NCBI RefSeq assembly: GCF_010093535.1
Contig: NW_022985189.1
Coordinates: forward strand, 552,797-588,151
Source: Lindgomyces ingoldianus
Taxonomy: Eukaryota; Ascomycota; Dothideomycetes; Pleosporales; Lindgomycetaceae
Length of the DNA stretch: 35,355 bases
Direction of reading: 5' to 3'
Shown here: positions 33,066 through 35,355 of the stretch, one piece after another
Position numbering within the stretch: position 1 is the first letter of the stretch
Layout of the letters: every line of letters starts with the position of its first letter
Position numbers and translations under genes: made by a program
The notes under the pieces: generated by a model
The model's input: only the letters and a program-made list of their open reading frames with translations
Database searches by the model: none
Told to the model about the DNA's origin: nothing

Positions 33066-34877
33066 ATGGACAAAGCCAGTCTTGTACTGGCTGAAGGTGT
33101 CCCCGAAGGCATACCTGGCACCTGGTCTGCTCGAGCTGCACACGGCAACATCCCCCTATCCACCCTCTATCATCGCGCACGCGGACAACGCTCGAGAGAA
33201 GCGAAAGCACAAAGCAAGTAGTACCTCACTCCATGCGAAGAGAACGCTGTCGTTGATTTCTTATTACATATAACTTCTCTAGGACAACCTGTACGAATGA
33301 AGCATGTAGCGGCAATAGCGTTTAGTGCCACCTGCTACTAGGCGCAAGCAGATAGGCCACATAAGCCTCCAGGCGTGAAATAGGCTAAGGCACTTAAACA
33401 ACGCCGCCTAGAGATCATAGCAAGAAAAAATAGGGCGCAGGACTAGAACTAGTTTAACATCTATAAAAAGGTCTTGCATTAGTTTAAAGTAATTAAAAAG
33501 GAGCTACAAAATGCCCTGCTGGGCAATGTCTATAATATAGATAAGACTAGAGTTATGCGTAGCATGCCTAATTCTGTTAAAGTCCTTGTTAGTAAGGATA
33601 ATATACAAGGTAGTTGTAGAGTCGCACGCGTCAAGCGCACTATGATAACAGCAATTAAATGTATGTCTGCTAATAGTAGGTGTCTTAATCCCATGATAGT
33701 CTGGCCTGCCTTAACCTATCAAGCAAATTAGACTACCTTCTGTACCCCTAGCTAGGTCTATGCTTTCTCTAAAACAGGATTTTCTAACTTATACATTAGC
33801 TTCTAGTGGCTAAAGCTTGTCTTTAACCCTTAAATAAAAGAACAGGCTTGTAGGAAACTATGTGTCCTAATCTAGGACAGGTTTAGCACGCATGACACCC
33901 TTCAAATCCTAGAATTCTACTTTAAGAACAACATTACTATTTGCTGTCTACTCTCTTACACCCCTTACAAGCTCTAGCCTTGCAATGTTGCAGTCTTTAG
34001 ACTACTAAAGGCAGCCTATTGTAAACAAGTTAAGTAAATAGAGCAACAAGGGATTAACACTGTTAGGAAGCAACATTTTACTTATCTTTACAGTCCTACA
34101 AGGGAAATTGCACTTACTAAGAGAAATATCCTTGCAGAGTAAAGAGGAAGCGGTTTGTTTCCATTTAACCCTAACAGAGTCCTTGCTAATATCCCTAAAC
34201 TACCTCTGCCTCCTGTTAAGCTGAGTATCCTAACAAATCATAAGGTGCAGTGCAGTCTTAATACAAAGCATTGCCAACGCCTGTGACAGCTAAATTAGGA
34301 GAGGATTTAGCAAGGCTGCTTCACATGATTAAGCATGTATCCAAAATATCTAGCGATGAAGCGACTAGTGAACACAAAGAAAGGCTCTAACAAAAAGTCT
34401 CTCATGCCGCCTAGGCATTCCTTGCCAAAAATGCCCTCCTCTGCGATTATAATTAATTCCTAACTAGAATGAACAACAAAAGCAAAGCTTGTTAAGCAAC
34501 AAAGCTAATAATATTAGGGAAGGAGGGTGATGACATGGGAGGATCTTAAGAAGGCGCGAGTAGAGCATGCAGAGAAAGAGGCGAAGAAGGCTGCTAAAGA
34601 GGCCTGGGAAGCTATTACAGGCAAAAAACGTGGTTGGCCCCGCAATAGTACTAAGGCGGATATGCAAGAGCTGAAGGCTAAGGTAGCGCGGATAAGTGAG
34701 GCACAAATCGCGGAAGGCCAAGCTGGTCTCTCGGAGCCGAAGGCTAAGATTGTAGAGAGGAGAGAAGCGCAGCATGCGGAGGGCGAAGCTGGTCCTTTGA
34801 ACCCAAAGGCTGTTCTGCTTAGTACACCACAGGTTCAGAAATGGAGAGCCCCAGTAGCACGTATGTGTACTAGCTAG
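33066..34877 (+). pseudogene. Pogo/Fot1-like DDE transposase, RIP-inactivated
   Basis: From ATG 33066 one frame runs about 400 codons with stops only at former Trp/Gln-type codons. It then shifts frame near 34290, shifts back near 34515, and ends at the TAG of 34875-34877 (about 604 codons in all, normal for the family). Order: N-terminal HTH with PLSTLYHRARGQRSREAKA, then CENP-B-type HTH (CEENAVVDFLL, LGQPVRMKHV, RPHKPPGVK), then the DDE core: YNIDKTRVM, then MITAIKCMSANSRCLNPMIV, then DRFSTHDTLQILEFY, then LQPCNVAVFRLLKAAY. The tail is Lys/Ala-rich and ends WRAPVARM. The first and second Asp remain; the third reads Asn. Nuclear transposase that duplicates TA. Much less mutated than the Copia. 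It is a candidate relative of the enzyme that moved the TA-flanked elements nearby. Confidence 0.88.
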
Positions 34878-35107
34878 GAGTTTGTACTGTAATTTCAGCA
34901 TGATTATCTTATATAATAGTGAACGAAAACGGTTCCCAGTTCCTAAATTTTGGTTATTCTGCTTGCACGGCTGTGCAGTCCGACCATCCTCCCTGCTAGC
35001 GGTGGCAACTCGAAGTAACGTTACGATCTCACATTCGCTACACCTGGCGACGATTTCTGCTGCTTCTGTGCTACGTTCAGCCTGCTGCTTGCCATATCCA
35101 TCTCTTG
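34878..35107. other. Spacer between transposase pseudogene and TPR gene
   Basis: Normal composition from about 34960. This should include the 3' end of the pogo element and the 3' UTR of the TPR gene. No gene is seen. Confidence 0.4.
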
Positions 35108-35355
35108 CTAGGTAATGTTCAGCGTGCTAAGTTCCATTGCCTCTAACTGCCATGTTGCAAGAGCGTTACGAGATGATATCGTAAAGGGATGTTGAGAGCC
35201 CAAAACTACCGTCTCCAGCCTGCAGCAGTTCTCCAGTAGTGATATAGCTTCAAATGCAAGTCCCTGACCTTTGAATGTATGCGCGAGGTTGTTCATGCTG
35301 GTCAGCGTGTCTGGATGCTCCTCCCCAAGCACCCTCTTTCTCGTCTCCATCACTT
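35108..35355 (-). CDS. C-terminal end of a TPR-repeat protein, probably NLR-type (partial)
   Basis: A minus-strand frame of about 82 residues that enters from beyond the window and stops at 35108. It shows kinesin-light-chain-type tetratricopeptide repeats: RKRVLGEEHPDTLTSMNNLA followed by a degenerate second unit with LETVVLGSQHPFTISSRNAL. In fungi these repeats commonly form the C-terminal sensor of NB-ARC or NACHT NLR-like proteins. The tail after ATWQLE is short and unusual. The rest lies outside the window, so the nucleotide-binding domain cannot be confirmed. Confidence 0.75.
   Translation of the reverse strand, partial: VMETRKRVLGEEHPDTLTSMNNLAHTFKGQGLAFEAISLLENCCRLETVVLGSQHPFTISSRNALATWQLEAMELSTLNIT

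Noticed and set aside
33010..33273. Plus-strand 87-codon open frame
   Set aside because: It is an out-of-frame shadow of the transposase N terminus, which is read from 33066 in another frame.
1..35355. CRISPR array or prokaryotic operon features
   Set aside because: The direct repeats seen (21-bp and 116-bp) have no unique spacers, and the genes have introns and fungal families.

Overview
The window looks like a filamentous ascomycete genome (Pezizomycotina). The gene content fits Dothideomycetes such as Pleosporales, but that is an inference. Genes have short GT-AG introns. They encode typical fungal families: AcuF-like C2H2 zinc fingers, Zn2Cys6, DUF7580-type, mitochondrial rhomboid and NACHT-WD40. 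GC-equilibrated gene islands alternate with very AT-rich, TpA-rich blocks in which almost no reading frame survives. In recognisable transposon genes the in-frame stops sit at former Trp/Gln codons. This is the signature of repeat-induced point mutation (RIP).

Layout. 1-1429: RIP-degraded TIR elements. 1520-6446 (minus): a very large multi-exon gene whose product joins C2H2 fingers, a PHD finger, a ubiquitin-like domain, coiled coils and a Zn2Cys6 cluster. It is divergent from a DUF7580-type gene at 6834-8665 (plus). 9131-10333 (plus): a mitochondrial rhomboid protease. 10795-12205: a TIR element split by a 1100-bp foldback element. 12660-13538 (minus): a secreted GH18-like protein isolated between AT-rich blocks. 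13539-15665: gene-free, with transposon debris. 15666-17815 (minus): a NACHT-WD40 pseudogene that has lost its 5' half. 17816-32819: about 15 kb of nested transposons. 33066-34877 (plus): a RIP-damaged pogo/Fot1-like transposase pseudogene. 35108-35355 (minus): the C-terminal end of a TPR protein cut by the window edge.

The transposon block can be read as a stratigraphy. A foldback element (23198-32819) received a Ty1/Copia retrotransposon (23615-31892; 280-bp LTRs; TSD GCTTA). The Copia element then received a 1100-bp foldback at 25427. A different solo LTR (23335-23610; TSD CTTAT) landed exactly at the 5' edge of the Copia. A second fragment of the same Copia (19280-22790) carries a 2-kb TIR element, so the two Copia copies serve as mutual empty sites and prove TA target duplications.

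The most unusual signal is the shared end structure of three TIR families. Each has a TTTAGTAGGG block, then a doublet of a family-specific motif repeated at exactly 17 bp, then a common ACGT end flanked by TA. Three foldback copies are each exactly 1100 bp long.
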